Shown here in pieces: positions 18,401 through 25,746 of a DNA stretch of 64,000 bases. Positions within the stretch are counted from its first letter, which is position 1. The number at the start of each line of letters is the position of its first letter. The position numbers and the translations under genes were made by a program. The notes under the pieces are model-generated. The model saw nothing but the letters and a program-made list of their open reading frames with translations, made no database searches and was not told the origin of the DNA. The stretch is from Spirosoma validum (lineage in GTDB: Bacteria > Bacteroidota > Bacteroidia > Cytophagales > Spirosomataceae), in the NCBI RefSeq assembly GCF_014699035.1, contig NZ_JACXAA010000008.1:186001-250000 (forward strand), in the 5' to 3' direction.

Positions 18401-18867
18401 CGGCCTATGGGGGCTATCCGTTTGAATTCGGCGGAAAAACGTATGCTTACGGTGTGTTCAATCCGGGCGTTATTGCCCAGTACGACGCGCAGGGGAACAT
18501 CACAGGATATACGGAAAACCTGGGCGGAACAGGTACAAAAATTATTCCTTATGGCGACAATTATCCCTGGAGTTTCACCCGGGCTGCTACGTTCGACGCG
18601 TCGTTTGTGAAGCTGCGGGAGGTATCGTTAGGTTACGATTTACCCGCTAAGTTCGTCAAGTCGATTGGCTTGCAGAACGCTACGTTCTCGGTCTACAGCC
18701 GCAACATTATTTTGTGGACAGCCGCCAAAATCAATATCGATCCAGAAATGGCATTCCAGCCCCAGGCGGGTCCGCAGGCCGGTACGCAGTTCAAGCAGGG
18801 CATCGAGCGCTATAACGTAACGCCCTGGGTTATTCCGGTTGGTTTCAGATTGGGTCTCACGTTTTGA
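15454..18867 (+). CDS. SusC/RagA-family TonB-dependent transporter (no STN domain)
   Basis: 1137 residues. A long signal sequence (about 1-30, ending THVLAN) leads directly into the carboxypeptidase-regulatory-like domain (about 40-115, ITGIVTLAADGQPIAGANVL), then the TonB-box-like GEVVVTALGIKREARSLGYA, the plug (FVVDGVPINNSL, ISILKGPSAAALYGSRAGNG) and a barrel ending RLGLTF. There is no N-terminal STN domain, so it should not signal to a FecR protein, in keeping with the missing FecR upstream. The KREARSLGYAV motif marks the SusC subgroup that pairs with SusD-like_2 lipoproteins, and such a gene follows 80 bp downstream. Confidence 0.95.
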   Translation: MNTISIIYQLRKHTLVVTLLMGLCVTHVLANRLGNAKPAKTITGIVTLAADGQPIAGANVLIKGTQMGSITDKRGAYSISVNGNDAVLVFSFIGHKTQEITVGNQSVINVALVENNEVLGEVVVTALGIKREARSLGYAVGEVQGKDLSRVAQENVLNSLAGRVPGVQISSTGPTGSSVSMIIRGAKSLNTDNQPLFVVDGVPINNSLNNVSQIGSDNRVDYGNAISDINPEDIENISILKGPSAAALYGSRAGNGVVLITTKSGSKSQKMTVSVTSNTVLDQPYRYLKMGNQFATGILPFTPDNNPYPGGVLMIDESSAGGVGPELDKGYNAIQWNSPIGPDGKPIPTPLVSHPNNVRDFFRTGVTTTNGVSISNNSEKVTYRLSYSNMNSKGLIPNSDLFKNTLAISTSLRVNDKLTISTNLDFSRNNSNNRPAGERGTNPMQWAYAVGSHIDINELRDYWVPGKEGLQQKSQSIGNYNNPWFLAYEVNNSFVRDRLFGNLKAEWQLTPEIKLMGRYALDTYSEQRETKIAKSYTGEPNGAYGLINLKRYERNADFLATYTKRFNALSVVVSAGGNNRYSQSSDISNSSKNGAGLIIPGLYTIQNIAPNNLQYNNYLYKKAIYSVYGTANFGYKDMIYLDLTARNDWSSTLPVNNRSYFYPSASVSLLLNEMVHISNSVDLLKLRAGIAQVGNDANPYSLYPTLGDAGAWNGVTRLNKPGSILLPDLKPEIATSYEVGIDYNMFRNRLRFSGTYYVSENRNQILPSQIAPSSGFTTKNINAGLLESRGVELSLGGTLVDKGGLRWDLTGNFTKNVTRIKELAEGIPYYTLWTDAKGGAWTYVGDKVGDIYDTEIITVTDPTSKYYGYPILDNDGSWQSRSATNVKNKIGNFNPNFILGAQSSLSYKGFTLNLSLDWRSGGDFVSQTYRYSESDLRSQRFLDNLINPGGRTGDVLRNYLVDNADEYIKIHGNYFPIVGGPTAAYGGYPFEFGGKTYAYGVFNPGVIAQYDAQGNITGYTENLGGTGTKIIPYGDNYPWSFTRAATFDASFVKLREVSLGYDLPAKFVKSIGLQNATFSVYSRNIILWTAAKINIDPEMAFQPQAGPQAGTQFKQGIERYNVTPWVIPVGFRLGLTF

Positions 18868-18920
18868 GGCAGAGGGTGATTTGTACATAACCTTTTACCC
18901 TATGCCCAACTCCCTCTGCC
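18868..18920 (+). other. hairpin between susC and susD
   Basis: GGCAGAGGG (18868-18876) pairs with CCCTCTGCC (18912-18920). An RNA stem here could slow decay of, or attenuate, the susC-susD transcript. No U-tract follows, so full termination is unlikely. Confidence 0.45.
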
Positions 18921-18947
18921 CCATACTATCACGAAAATCTTTCAACT

Positions 18948-20591
18948 ATGAACATCTTATTTAAAAAGAACACGGTCATCCTCGTTCTCTTTCTCTCACT
19001 CTTTTTTTCCTGCAAAGACCTGACGGATCTGAACGTCAACCCCAACGGCGTTCAGCCGGAAACGGTCAATCCGAACCTGATTATGCCGACGGTGCTGAGC
19101 GAGACGGCCAAGGCTTTCGTGAATCTTGGCTTTCAGGATATTGCCGGCGTGGTGCAGCATACGCAGAAAGACGCCTGGTTCAACGGACATAACGACTACG
19201 ACTGGGGGGGCGATCAAAGCTGGACCAGTTACTACGATCTGTTACGTAACAACGATCTGCTCTATCAGCGGTCGGTTGCGCTGAATATGGACTACCAACA
19301 GGGCGTCGCGCTTGTCATGAAATCCATGATTTTCGGCCTGATTACCGATTTATGGGGCGATGCACCATACACGAGTGCGCTAAAAGGCGAACAGGGCGGA
19401 GTCGACTTCATTGCGCCCAAATATGACGATCAGGGGGCAATTTACTCCGGTATCCTGTCGGATCTGGACAAAGCCGCTACGTTACTTTCCAAACCGAAAA
19501 GTGCTTATTCGAGCATTGTAGAAGCCGCCGATTTATACTACGCAGGTGATCCGACAAAATGGCGGAAACTGGCCAATTCCCTGAAACTTCGCTATTTCAT
19601 GCGGATATCGGCCAAGCAGCCAGACATAGCGAAAGCCGGTATCGAAAAAATCGTGGCTGATCCGACGCAATACCCGATTATCGACGACGCATCCGCCGAT
19701 GCGACGATGGCGTATGTGGGTAACAATTCGGGCGATGCCTGGCCATCGAATACGGTTTTTGACATCAGCGGCAGCAATTACCGTCGGATCAAAATGAGTG
19801 CTACGTTGGTTAAGCCCATGCAGGCCACGAACGATCCGCGGTTGGCAATCTGGGCCAAGAAGGTGGAAATTCCGTTGAAGGTTGATGCTACGTTACCTGC
19901 TGGAACGGATAAAATTGTCAGCGGGGTTCGCTACTTATCGCCCGATAAAGTGGGTACGACGCAGATTGATACCGACCCGAATTACGTGGGCCTGCCGCCA
20001 AGCGTATCACAACTGCCATCAGGTTATAATTTCAATCCCACGCCGGGGCAAACGTCGGTGAATCCGCACGTATCGTACCTGAACGAAATCTATATGCAGG
20101 CTAAAGGTACACTGCTGAAAGCCAGGCTGGTATCGGCGGCTGAAGTGCAATTTATTCTGGCCGAAGCCGCACAGAAAGGCTGGGCCGCGGGCGATGCTAA
20201 AACGCGTTACGAAGCCGGGGTGAAGGCATCATTGACAGCCTGGGGATTGACCAGCAGCTACGCTACGTTCATTGCCCAGAAAGGCGTGGCTTACGACGGT
20301 ACGTTGGCGCAATTGATTGGTCAGAAATGGGTTGCCAGCTGGACCAGCGCGACCGAAGCCTGGTTTGATTACCGCCGGACGGGTCTACCTGCCTTAACCG
20401 CCGGACCTGCGGCCAAACGCAAAGCGCTGCCGCTACGCTTCTACTACATGCGCGATGAGTTGAACCTAAACAAAACCAACTCGGGAGCTGCCGTTGAGAA
20501 ACTGGAGACAACCGTAAATTCTCAATCAGATGGGAAGAACAGCGCTTGGTCGAAACCCTGGCTGGTTCAGGGAACAGGCAAGCCCTGGTGA
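18948..20591 (+). CDS. SusD/RagB-family nutrient-binding lipoprotein (SusD-like_2 type)
   Basis: 547 residues. The lipoprotein signal ends FLSLFFSCKDLTDLNVNPNG (lipobox cysteine about residue 23). DLNVNPN after the cysteine and QSWTSYYDLLRNNDLL are typical of the SusD-like_2 branch. TPR-type helices (MKSMIFGLITDLWGDAPYTS) and a C-terminal SusD region (EVQFILAEAAQKGWAAGDAK, WFDYRRTGLPAL) are complete. It should cap the SusC at 15454 on the cell surface and bind its ligand. The two enzymes downstream (ceramidase-like and PqaA-like) are the best hints to substrate, but no sugar-specific signature is visible. Confidence 0.94.
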   Translation: MNILFKKNTVILVLFLSLFFSCKDLTDLNVNPNGVQPETVNPNLIMPTVLSETAKAFVNLGFQDIAGVVQHTQKDAWFNGHNDYDWGGDQSWTSYYDLLRNNDLLYQRSVALNMDYQQGVALVMKSMIFGLITDLWGDAPYTSALKGEQGGVDFIAPKYDDQGAIYSGILSDLDKAATLLSKPKSAYSSIVEAADLYYAGDPTKWRKLANSLKLRYFMRISAKQPDIAKAGIEKIVADPTQYPIIDDASADATMAYVGNNSGDAWPSNTVFDISGSNYRRIKMSATLVKPMQATNDPRLAIWAKKVEIPLKVDATLPAGTDKIVSGVRYLSPDKVGTTQIDTDPNYVGLPPSVSQLPSGYNFNPTPGQTSVNPHVSYLNEIYMQAKGTLLKARLVSAAEVQFILAEAAQKGWAAGDAKTRYEAGVKASLTAWGLTSSYATFIAQKGVAYDGTLAQLIGQKWVASWTSATEAWFDYRRTGLPALTAGPAAKRKALPLRFYYMRDELNLNKTNSGAAVEKLETTVNSQSDGKNSAWSKPWLVQGTGKPW

Positions 20592-20653
20592 TTAGACAAT
20601 TGTTGTTAAATTAACGGATTGACAGAAAGTAATCTATGTAAGTTGATTTACGG

Positions 20654-20727
20654 GTTTGACCCCGCTGGGTTCCAATGCTTATAGAGCTTGTCATTGCTAT
20701 AAACATTGGAACCCAGCGGGGTCAAAC
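20654..20727. repeat. long intergenic palindrome (24-bp perfect arms)
   Basis: Arms 20654-20677 and 20704-20727 are exact reverse complements around a 26-nt loop. An open frame running through it gives a repeat-derived peptide, so the next gene was not started there. No U-tract. Confidence 0.85.
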
Positions 20728-20751
20728 GGAATGATAAGGAATGTCCGCTGG

Positions 20752-22008
20752 ATGAAAAACCTGCTTGTGCTTCTCCTATTTTTAACAACGTTACTATCCG
20801 TTACTGCGCAGGATTTTAAAGCCGGTGCGGCTATCCGGTTGATTACACCTGATCCGTTATTGCCAGTGTCGGGTGGAATTGGTACGCCGAAAAAAGCCGT
20901 CGAGAAAAAAGGAGAGTTGTATGCCAGAGCCTGTGTTTTTGAGAAAGGCCGCATTCGCGTGGCCATCGTTAGCGTTGATAATCTGGGCTGGCCGTCAGTG
21001 TTGGGGAATAAGTCGCGGGCGCTGATCAAAGGGATTCCGCCCCAGAATATTCTGATTGGCGCTACCCATACCCACAGCGGACCCGATGCTTATGGCTTTC
21101 CGAATGAAAAAGGAGAATCCTTCGCCGATCTAGCTTACCTGGATAAATGTGTTCATGCTATTGCCGATGCTGTCAACGAAGCCGTACAACATCTGGCTCC
21201 CGCTACGTTAAAAGTGGCTGTCGGCGAGGCCAAAGGACAAATCGCGTACAACTACTATGCGCCTGACTTGTATGATCCGCGTTGTGGCGTTATTCAGGCG
21301 ATAGCAGCGTCGGGGAAGCCTATCGTTACGTTAGTCAATTATGCTGTTCACCCAGAGGTGATTGGCTCGGGGCGTGGTATTCTCAGTCCCGATTTGTGCG
21401 GTCCGCTTTATGACCGGATCGAACGTAAAGTCGGTGGTATTGCTATGTTTGTCAACGGCGCGCAGGGCGGCATGGTCACAGCCGACAACCGACGGGAAAA
21501 TGATAAGGAAGCTACTACCTGGGAGGAGTGTATTCGAATTGGTGAACTGCTGGCGGATGAAGCGCTACGTATCGTGAGTACAACTGAAGCGCAGGCAAAT
21601 CCGTCGCTTTTCTGTATGGCTCGAAACGTTACGTTCCCGATTGAGTCGGAGGTAATGAAATACATCGTCAGGAAATCACCACTGAAGTACGACGTGGCTG
21701 CTGGTGACAAAGTAGTGGCGCAGGTGAATTTGCTTAACCTTGGCAACGCGCAGATCCTGACGATTCCGGGCGAAGCGTTGCCCAACGTTGGGTACTACGT
21801 GAAACGACACATGCATACGAACGTACCGTTTCTGTTCGGCCTGACCAACGATGCCTTTGGCTACATGCTGACGAAAGTGGATTTTAACAGCTTCAAACGG
21901 TATGAGTACATCAGCCGAACCAGCTTAGGCGAAAACACAGCCGATATTTACGTAGATGAAGCCCTAAAAATAATCGCCGATTCGCCCAAAGCGGATGGCT
22001 ATAAATAA
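20752..22008 (+). CDS. neutral/alkaline ceramidase-like hydrolase (N-terminal catalytic domain), exported
   Basis: 418 residues from ATG 20752, chosen because MKNLLVLLLFLTTLLSVTAQ is a clean signal peptide; earlier in-frame starts (20656, 20731) lie in or next to a palindrome. The catalytic domain of neutral ceramidases is recognised by AAIRLITPDPLLPVSGG near the start, the zinc motif ILIGATHTHSGPDAYGFP, a further histidine in NYAVHPEVIG, and FVNGAQGGMVTADN. True neutral ceramidases are around 650-700 residues with a C-terminal Ig-like domain that is missing here, so the substrate may be another amide or lipid. In an operon-like series after SusC/SusD. Confidence 0.88.
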   Translation: MKNLLVLLLFLTTLLSVTAQDFKAGAAIRLITPDPLLPVSGGIGTPKKAVEKKGELYARACVFEKGRIRVAIVSVDNLGWPSVLGNKSRALIKGIPPQNILIGATHTHSGPDAYGFPNEKGESFADLAYLDKCVHAIADAVNEAVQHLAPATLKVAVGEAKGQIAYNYYAPDLYDPRCGVIQAIAASGKPIVTLVNYAVHPEVIGSGRGILSPDLCGPLYDRIERKVGGIAMFVNGAQGGMVTADNRRENDKEATTWEECIRIGELLADEALRIVSTTEAQANPSLFCMARNVTFPIESEVMKYIVRKSPLKYDVAAGDKVVAQVNLLNLGNAQILTIPGEALPNVGYYVKRHMHTNVPFLFGLTNDAFGYMLTKVDFNSFKRYEYISRTSLGENTADIYVDEALKIIADSPKADGYK

Positions 22009-22010
22009 CC

Positions 22011-22069
22011 TGGTACCACGGATGAAGTCCGTACTTACTTGTATAAACGGACTGAAGTCCGTGGTACCT
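22011..22069. repeat. intergenic palindrome of the GGTACCACGG family
   Basis: Arms 22011-22032 and 22047-22069 pair around a 14-nt loop with slight mismatch in the middle. The outer ends read GGTACCACGG and its complement, as in the copies at 38843 and 53396. Confidence 0.75.
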
Positions 22070-22083
22070 AAATCGTTCAGCCA

Positions 22084-23451
22084 ATGAAAAAACACCTTAG
22101 TAAATCCCTTGCTTTCGCCGGACTCATCACGGCCCTTTTCTCATTCGATTTGCCAAAGCCTGCTGAAGACGTAACACCATCTACGGCGCTGGACAGTTAT
22201 TTGAACAATGGCGATCAGACATTTAAATGGAAAACCGAGCTTACCTATAAGTATGACGACATTGCCGTCTACGATGTCTTGCTGACGTCGCAAAAATGGC
22301 GGGAGCACACCTGGAAGCATCAACTCACGGTTCTTGTACCAAAAGAGGTCAGTTCGGATGGGGCGTTGCTGTTTATTACGGGTGGGTCTCTGGCGGATGG
22401 CGAACCAAAATGGAGCAGCCGGGAAGATGGATTCAACCGGGCCATGAGTGCAATAGCGGCAAAAAACAAAGCTATTGTGGCAGTACTTCGGCAAACGCCT
22501 AATCAGCCTTTGTATGATAATTTGAAAGAAGATGCCCTGATCTCGTACACTCTGCATCAGTTCAAAAAAGACGGCGATTATAGCTGGCCGTTGTTGTTCC
22601 CAATGGTGAAAAGTGCCGTTCGGGCGATGGACGCGGTGCAGGAAGTAGCGAAACAAAAGATTCAGAAAGACATCAATCGGTTCGTTGTTTCGGGTGCTTC
22701 CAAGCGCGGCTGGACTACCTGGCTGACCGGCGCCAGCGATAAACGGGTTGTGGCGATTGCGCCAATGGTGATCGATATTCTGAACATGCCCGTTAATCTG
22801 GACTACCAGATGAAGATCTGGAATAAATACAGTGTAGAGATCGATGACTACGTTAAGCTGGGTATTCCGCAAACGGTCCATACTAAAGAAGGAGATGCTA
22901 TTACCGAAATGGTTGATCCATACTCGTACCGAAAAAAACTGACGATGCCCAAAATGCTGTTCATGGGCACGAATGATCCTTATTGGACCGTCGACGCTGT
23001 TAAACATTACATCGGGCAGATTCCGGGTGAGAACTACATTCACTACGTTCCCAACGTCGGGCATGACTTGGGCGACAAGCGGCAGGCGCTGGAAGCGCTG
23101 AATGCCTTTTTCGGAAACACTCTTGCGAAACAAGCGTACCCCGCCTGCCAATGGAACGTATCGACTACGGCAAAAGGCGTAAACCTGAACGTAAAAGCAA
23201 CGTCTGACCAGCTTGAAGATGTCACGGTCTGGTCGGCCAATTCGCGGGATATGATTTTTCAGGATGAAAAATGGGTGAGCAAAAGCCTGGGAATTAAAAA
23301 TAAAACCAACATTTCGCTGCTTGAAACCTACCCAGCGTCGGGTTATCGGGCGTTCTACGTCGATCTGAAATATAAATCGCCAACCGGTGGTACGTATACC
23401 GAAAGCACCCGAATGTTCCTCACGGATAATGATGAGTTGTTTCTAAATTGA
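22084..23451 (+). CDS. PhoPQ-activated pathogenicity-related (PqaA) family alpha/beta-hydrolase-like protein, exported
   Basis: 455 residues. N-terminal signal (MKKHLSKSLAFAGLITALFS). The PqaA family is seen in FVVSGASKRGWTTWLTGASD, with the G-x-S-x-x-G nucleophile elbow, IAPMVIDILNM, the acid loop FMGTNDPYWTVDA and the histidine in YVPNVGHDLGDKRQ, the elements of an alpha/beta-hydrolase triad. Full length for the family. Named after a Salmonella gene under PhoPQ control; the enzymatic substrate is unknown. Follows the ceramidase-like gene by 75 bp containing a palindrome, so it may be co-transcribed with the SusC/SusD cluster. A 336-residue frame on the opposite strand is a shadow. Confidence 0.92.
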   Translation: MKKHLSKSLAFAGLITALFSFDLPKPAEDVTPSTALDSYLNNGDQTFKWKTELTYKYDDIAVYDVLLTSQKWREHTWKHQLTVLVPKEVSSDGALLFITGGSLADGEPKWSSREDGFNRAMSAIAAKNKAIVAVLRQTPNQPLYDNLKEDALISYTLHQFKKDGDYSWPLLFPMVKSAVRAMDAVQEVAKQKIQKDINRFVVSGASKRGWTTWLTGASDKRVVAIAPMVIDILNMPVNLDYQMKIWNKYSVEIDDYVKLGIPQTVHTKEGDAITEMVDPYSYRKKLTMPKMLFMGTNDPYWTVDAVKHYIGQIPGENYIHYVPNVGHDLGDKRQALEALNAFFGNTLAKQAYPACQWNVSTTAKGVNLNVKATSDQLEDVTVWSANSRDMIFQDEKWVSKSLGIKNKTNISLLETYPASGYRAFYVDLKYKSPTGGTYTESTRMFLTDNDELFLN

Positions 23452-23553
23452 GTTTACCGTAAAATAAGATAGTTTCTCATTGATTTCTGGTTCGTTCTAG
23501 TTTTAAGAAGTTAAGTACGTAACGTATTCATCCTTCCTAAATCGATAATAACC

Positions 23554-24747
23554 ATGAATGAGGAACATATTATTCTTCGCGCTCCTTCCGTCTCGACCCG
23601 CGATATATTTCTGGGTGGTGCTTCGCCAACGAGCGCGGGTACACTCGAAGCCCGGGCTGCGGGTATGACCGTTGCGGTAGAAACGATCAATCGGCGAGAC
23701 TTGTCTGAGCTGGCCCGTAGTACTGACGTCGTAGCCATTGCGCCAACGATTCCAATGAAACTGGTCGAGCCGCTCGATGTACAAGCTGTGTTGCAACCAG
23801 CTGCGCCTTCTGTTGCCTGGGGTGTGCAAGCCGTCGGTGCCGATACGTCCCCGTTTACGGGCAATGGCGTTGTGGTGGCCGTACTCGATACGGGGATTGA
23901 CGCGACCCATCCTGCCTTTGCGGGCGTGAATCTGATCCAGCAGGATTTTACGGGTGAAGGAAATGGCGATCAGCACGGGCACGGTACGCATTGTGCAGGC
24001 ACCATTTTCGGTCGTGATGTCAACAATACCCGCATCGGTGTGGCAAGAGGTGTTCAGAAAGCGCTCATTGGTAAGGTGTTGGGTGCAAACGGTGGGTCAA
24101 GCGCCAGCATCGTCAATGCTATTCAGTGGGCTACGCAAAATGGAGCCAACGTTATCTCGATGTCATTGGGGATCGATTTTCCGGGTTTAGTGAAACAACT
24201 GCAAGCCAGCGGTTTACCGCCCGAACTGGCTACGTCTCGTGCGTTGGAAGGATATCGGTCCAATGTTCAACTATTCGAGAAAATGGCGCAGTTCATTCGC
24301 GCGGGCAGTCCGTTCTTTCAAACCACCATTCTGGTAGCGGCTGCGGGTAACGAAAGCCGACGGGATCAGCGAGCTGATTTCGAAATTGCGGTCAGTCCGC
24401 CCGCTGTTTCAGACGGGTTTGTGTCGGTCGCAGCTTTGGGGCAGAGCGGAACCAATTTCTCGATTGCCTCATTTTCCAACACGGGTGCTATTATTGCCGG
24501 TCCGGGTGTGACTATTCAGTCGGCTAAGCGGGGTGGGGGATTAGTTAGCATGAGCGGTACGAGCATGGCCACACCACACGTAGCGGGCGTAGCCGCTTTA
24601 TGGGCTGAGAAGCTCCGCGGTATGGGCTCACTAACGCCAACAGCGTTAACCGCCCGCCTGATTGCCTCCGGCATTACAACGAATATGATAAGCGGTTTCG
24701 ATCCATTCGACGTAGGAACGGGTATGGCGCGGGCACCGCAGTCGTAA
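23554..24747 (+). CDS. subtilisin-like S8 family serine peptidase without visible signal peptide
   Basis: 397 residues. The catalytic triad is complete: D112 in VAVLDTGID, H143 in HGHGTHCAGT and S337 in GTSMATPHVAGVAALW, with oxyanion N266 in VAAAGNES. A prodomain-like region of about 85 residues (MNEEHIILRAPSV... to APTIPMKLVEP) precedes the catalytic domain. No signal peptide is present, unlike most subtilases, which suggests a cytoplasmic protease or a non-classical route. An insertion rich in helix (about 207-255) separates the strand after SLGIDF from the N266 motif. Stands alone, with about 100 bp on the upstream side; targets unknown. Confidence 0.93.
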   Translation: MNEEHIILRAPSVSTRDIFLGGASPTSAGTLEARAAGMTVAVETINRRDLSELARSTDVVAIAPTIPMKLVEPLDVQAVLQPAAPSVAWGVQAVGADTSPFTGNGVVVAVLDTGIDATHPAFAGVNLIQQDFTGEGNGDQHGHGTHCAGTIFGRDVNNTRIGVARGVQKALIGKVLGANGGSSASIVNAIQWATQNGANVISMSLGIDFPGLVKQLQASGLPPELATSRALEGYRSNVQLFEKMAQFIRAGSPFFQTTILVAAAGNESRRDQRADFEIAVSPPAVSDGFVSVAALGQSGTNFSIASFSNTGAIIAGPGVTIQSAKRGGGLVSMSGTSMATPHVAGVAALWAEKLRGMGSLTPTALTARLIASGITTNMISGFDPFDVGTGMARAPQS

Positions 24748-24880
24748 TGCATTGTCATCCAGGCGGTACGTTTCCACTCGTTAGAGCCGAGCCGGTAAAA
24801 ACATTGTACATTCTTCGTTCAATTTGGGATTAATTAGTAAAGAGCTAACTTTATCCTTGCACCCGTTCATCCCAACTTAT

Positions 24881-25297
24881 ATGGTAAAGAAGCTTTTCAC
24901 AATCCTGGCCTGGCCATTACTTAATGCTTGTAGCCCACCGGTGAGCATTGCTCCCGCCTTAAGCATTGCCGGCACGTATAAATTCACTCAATACAGTACA
25001 ATTAGTAAATCAGACCGTGCTCCCCTTGGACTGGTTACCATTACGATGGTCGATGATCAGCATGTCGATCTGATCGCTAAGGGCACTTCTTACAAATCTA
25101 AAATTGCCTATTCCTACCGAAATGTAGCTGTCGTTAAAACCGATCGTAACTATTTGGGAGAAGATACCTTTAGTTTACGCTACAAGAAAAATCAGATCGG
25201 TATTATCAATAGCGACGAGCAAGGGCACTACGTTTCCCTAACGCCTAAGCCCTACGTAACGCTAGTGGCAGAGATACCACCAGCAGAAGATTACTAA
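24881..25297 (+). CDS. small hypothetical lipoprotein
   Basis: 138 residues from ATG 24881, chosen because MVKKLFTILAWPLLNACSPP is a lipoprotein signal with lipobox LNAC; the frame is open back to 24824. The mature part is beta-rich (SIAGTYKFTQYSTI, VTITMVDDQHVDLIAKG, YVTLVAEIPP), suggesting a small lipocalin-like or META-like barrel. I recognise no family. Likely exported and membrane anchored. It follows the subtilase on the same strand at about 130 bp. Confidence 0.75.
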   Translation: MVKKLFTILAWPLLNACSPPVSIAPALSIAGTYKFTQYSTISKSDRAPLGLVTITMVDDQHVDLIAKGTSYKSKIAYSYRNVAVVKTDRNYLGEDTFSLRYKKNQIGIINSDEQGHYVSLTPKPYVTLVAEIPPAEDY

Positions 25298-25345
25298 ATA
25301 AGTTATAACGATCCTGCTACTCAGCTTGTAGCACTGTATATTAAA

Positions 25346-25393
25346 AAAGTACACTATCTGACTACTAATCAAAATAGTCAGGTAGTGTACTTT
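25346..25393. terminator. hairpin between convergent genes, likely bidirectional terminator
   Basis: Arms 25346-25364 and 25375-25393 pair over 19 bp with one G-U type mismatch and a 10-nt loop. A-rich bases precede and TTT ends the stem, placing it well to end the lipoprotein gene (plus) and the minus-strand transcript from 26285. Confidence 0.65.
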
Positions 25394-25476
25394 GTCAAGA
25401 GTATTTTATAGCTGATTTCGTGTAAAGAGGCTATTCACCTATCGAAGCTGTATTGGTCTTATTAAGAGAAACAACC

Positions 25477-25746
25477 CTATTTTAAGAGAAAGTTGATGCC
25501 AACGCTTCCCTGCCAGCGTTGATAGGACAGCGTTTTGGTAAGTTCCGTCCAGGCTTGTTCACCAAGCCCTTCTAAACCCCAACGCCTAGCTATTCGGAAA
25601 TGAAGGCCTAATCCGGCGGATGTTTGCCAGACTATACGTCGCTCGTAAGAGGTTACGGGCAAATACGAAAGGGCTGTCTCTAAGGCTTGTTCAGAGAATT
25701 TACGGGCTATTTCAATCGGTAGTTTATCCCAACACTGGCTTGCCAT
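25477..25746 (-). pseudogene. partial tandem copy of the neighbouring beta-barrel gene (C-terminal fragment)
   Basis: 89-residue frame. Its second half (WQTSAGLGLHFRIARRW, then RWQGSVGINFLLK) matches the C-terminus of the gene at 25707 (WQTEVGLGAHYRVGKRW, then RWQASVGINYRLK), which it follows. The first dozen or so residues are just the out-of-frame end of that gene, which it overlaps by 40 bp. There is no signal peptide, so as it stands it cannot reach the outer membrane. Best read as a remnant of a tandem duplication that lost its 5' part, though translational coupling cannot be excluded. Confidence 0.65.

Noticed and set aside
20656..20751. Earlier start for the ceramidase-like gene
   Set aside because: The extra residues are a translation of the palindrome and precede a textbook signal peptide.
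22141..23151. 336-residue open frame on the minus strand inside the PqaA-family gene
   Set aside because: The plus-strand gene has clear family motifs and a signal peptide; the antisense frame has biased composition (many Arg, His, Asn) and no recognisable domain.
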